Under the pieces are notes generated by a model that was given only the letters and a program-made list of their open reading frames with translations, was not told the origin of the DNA and did not search any database. Below are positions 62,738 to 64,000 of a DNA stretch of 64,000 nt, one piece after another. The stretch spans positions 186,001 through 250,000 of the forward strand of contig NZ_JADWYK010000006.1 in NCBI RefSeq assembly GCF_015773195.1, in the 5' to 3' direction. Each line of letters begins with the position of its first letter. Within the stretch, counting starts at the first letter, position 1. The translations under genes were made by a program, and so were the position numbers. The stretch comes from Hymenobacter guriensis. GTDB lineage: Bacteria > Bacteroidota > Bacteroidia > Cytophagales > Hymenobacteraceae.

Positions 62738-64000
62738 TTAGTTCCGGCTCAGCACTTTCTGGGCGTAGCCGCTCCGGGCCAGGAAGGCGGTGGCGTCTTT
62801 CAGGTTGAGCATGTCGGCTACGGCTTGCTTCTTGTCGGCGGCCTGCTGGTAGTAGGCCTCGCAGATTTTGTAGCCGATGTAGTAGCCCAGGTCGCAGGGC
62901 CGCTCGGCGGTTTCCTCGTGGGAGTTGGCAATCCAATGGTCCCATTTCTTGCCGTTCATTTCCTTTTCAAACTCCTGCCAGAGCTGCTTTTCGTGGGCGT
63001 CGCCGTACACGAACAGGCGGCGGTTGGCGCCTTTCGTGTCACTCACCAGCCCGGCCAGGAAATCGGCCATGCCTTCGTTGATGGCCCCGTGCAGCAGCGT
63101 CCCGTCGGAGTTCAGCTGGATGTTATGAATCATTTCGTGTACCACCACAATGGGCAGCTCTTCCACCGAATCAAGGCGGTTGCGCTGCACCATTGTCAGC
63201 TCGGCCGTTTTCACTCCCGGCCCGCCGGCCGACTGGTCGGTGCCCAGCAGCAGGCCCGAGGGGCTAACCGTGCCGCCCGAGTTGTAGCCCCCGATCAGGA
63301 AGTACACGTCGGAAAACGTGGCGGCCGGGTACAGCTCCTTCAGGCGCTGGAAATACGTCAGCACCCGGGGCTTCAGGCCCTCCAGGGCCAGGGTGGTGGG
63401 CCGGATGGAGGCGTAGAACTGCGGCTTGCGCCGGATGCTCCGCACAAAGCGCGGCACGTTGTAGATGCGGGAGCTGTAGTAGTCCTGCAGCCCCACCGAG
63501 GCCTTGTCGAAGTAGTATTTCTGGTAAATCTGAGCGGCGTGGGCGGTGTCGCGCTGGGCGCGGTCGTAGGCCTGCCAGAAGTGGCTGATGTCGGTAGTAA
63601 CCAGCTTTACGTCCTCGGGCCGGCTGATGATGCGGCGGTTGGCGGCGGTACGGCGGATGAGCTTTTCCCAGTCGGGCCGGGTGCGCAGCAAGGCCAGGTC
63701 GGTGTCGTTGCGCAGGTTGTTGGCGTCGTCGAAGCCGGCTTTGATGGACTGGTTCAGGTACTGGTAGGCCCTGGCGGCGTCGCCCTGCAGGCCGTAGCAG
63801 CAGGCTTCGTTGTAGAGGGCCGAGGCCCGCTGGCGGCGCGTGGCGGCTTTTTGGCGGGTGGCCAGGTCGTAGGTGGCGGCGCTGGCCGGGTACTGCTTTT
63901 CCTGGTACTGCTTCTGGGCAGCATTCATCAGCGAATCGACGGACAAAGGGCGCTGGGCCAGGGCGCGGGAAGAGGACAGGCAGGCAGCGGCCGCCAGGGC
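62738..64000 (-). CDS. Exported Zn-peptidase-like protein with N-terminal TPR (5' end outside window)
   Basis: At least 420 residues; the reading frame is open to base 64000. An ATG-less start at TTG 63946 is rejected because the residues before it (LSSSRALAQ) form the end of a signal peptide, so the true start lies beyond the window. The N-terminal part has TPR-like repeats (about 30-90; ASALYNEACCYGLQGDAARA). The C-terminal part has the zinc motif VVHEMIHNIQ with a downstream glutamate in NEGMADFLAG, resembling DUF2268 peptidases. The HExxH and glutamate are intact, so activity is plausible. Confidence 0.75.
   Translation of the reverse strand, partial: ALAAAACLSSSRALAQRPLSVDSLMNAAQKQYQEKQYPASAATYDLATRQKAATRRQRASALYNEACCYGLQGDAARAYQYLNQSIKAGFDDANNLRNDTDLALLRTRPDWEKLIRRTAANRRIISRPEDVKLVTTDISHFWQAYDRAQRDTAHAAQIYQKYYFDKASVGLQDYYSSRIYNVPRFVRSIRRKPQFYASIRPTTLALEGLKPRVLTYFQRLKELYPAATFSDVYFLIGGYNSGGTVSPSGLLLGTDQSAGGPGVKTAELTMVQRNRLDSVEELPIVVVHEMIHNIQLNSDGTLLHGAINEGMADFLAGLVSDTKGANRRLFVYGDAHEKQLWQEFEKEMNGKKWDHWIANSHEETAERPCDLGYYIGYKICEAYYQQAADKKQAVADMLNLKDATAFLARSGYAQKVLSRN

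Noticed and set aside
62738..63946. Start of the Zn-peptidase-like gene at 63946
   Set aside because: The codon is TTG and the frame stays open to base 64000 with signal-peptide-like residues, so the gene continues outside the window.

Overview
The window looks like chromosomal DNA of a GC-rich member of the Bacteroidota, most likely Cytophagales and close to Hymenobacter. The evidence is the type IX secretion genes porU and porV, STN-type TonB receptors with DUF4249 lipoproteins, a TamL lipoprotein beside TamB, a UbiA/KdsC/DUF2520 cluster, and several promoters of the Bacteroidota form TTG-N19-TAnnTTTG. No database search was possible. Family names rest on motifs and recognisable sequence.

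Layout. 1-3000: UbiA prenyltransferase (partial), cold-shock protein, KdsC phosphatase, IscX, 2Fe-2S ferredoxin and a DUF2520 Rossmann protein, all on the minus strand. 3100-8100: a System I cytochrome c maturation operon, ccmB-ccmC-ccmD-ccmE-ccmF, without ccmA, ccmG or ccmH here; CcmE is the CxxxY type. 8200-21800: a TolB-like envelope protein with a dead peptidase domain, an FAD oxidoreductase, an MBL-fold hydrolase, PssA, then porU-porV-M16 and a PA14-OmpA protein. 21900-27200: a small protein, then a SAM-I riboswitch ahead of metH and metF. 27200-29600: small accessory proteins (TPR, TonB C-terminal, lipoprotein, DUF2007).

29600-51700 is a molybdenum cofactor island: moeA, moaC, a mobA fusion, moaE, moaD, moaA, a MOT1-like molybdate transporter, MoeB-rhodanese, fdhD, and a FdhF/YdeP-type molybdoenzyme preceded by a small DUF7009-like protein. 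An OFA-family (oxalate/formate) transporter with a 46-residue partner ORF sits inside it. Together these read as one formate or oxalate module: Mo uptake, cofactor synthesis, sulfuration by FdhD, enzyme, and substrate transport. It is interrupted by a four-gene minus-strand envelope operon (unknown protein, TonB receptor, DUF4249, MG2/plug protein). 51900-64000: a serine hydrolase under a 16-bp palindrome, tamB-tamL, ridA with a WYL regulator and a dyad operator between them, and a Zn-peptidase-like gene that runs off the window.

The most interesting non-coding signals are four. (1) Seven exact 22-bp tandem units form six evenly phased ACATT-N3-AATGT palindromes in the moeA/moaC divergent region. 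(2) The metH SAM riboswitch has complementary segments that give a complete translational switch on paper. (3) A family of long intergenic inverted repeats has locus-specific arms of 28-36 bp, often touching stop codons. (4) Several genes have a -7-like box only 4-5 nt before AUG, which suggests leaderless mRNAs.
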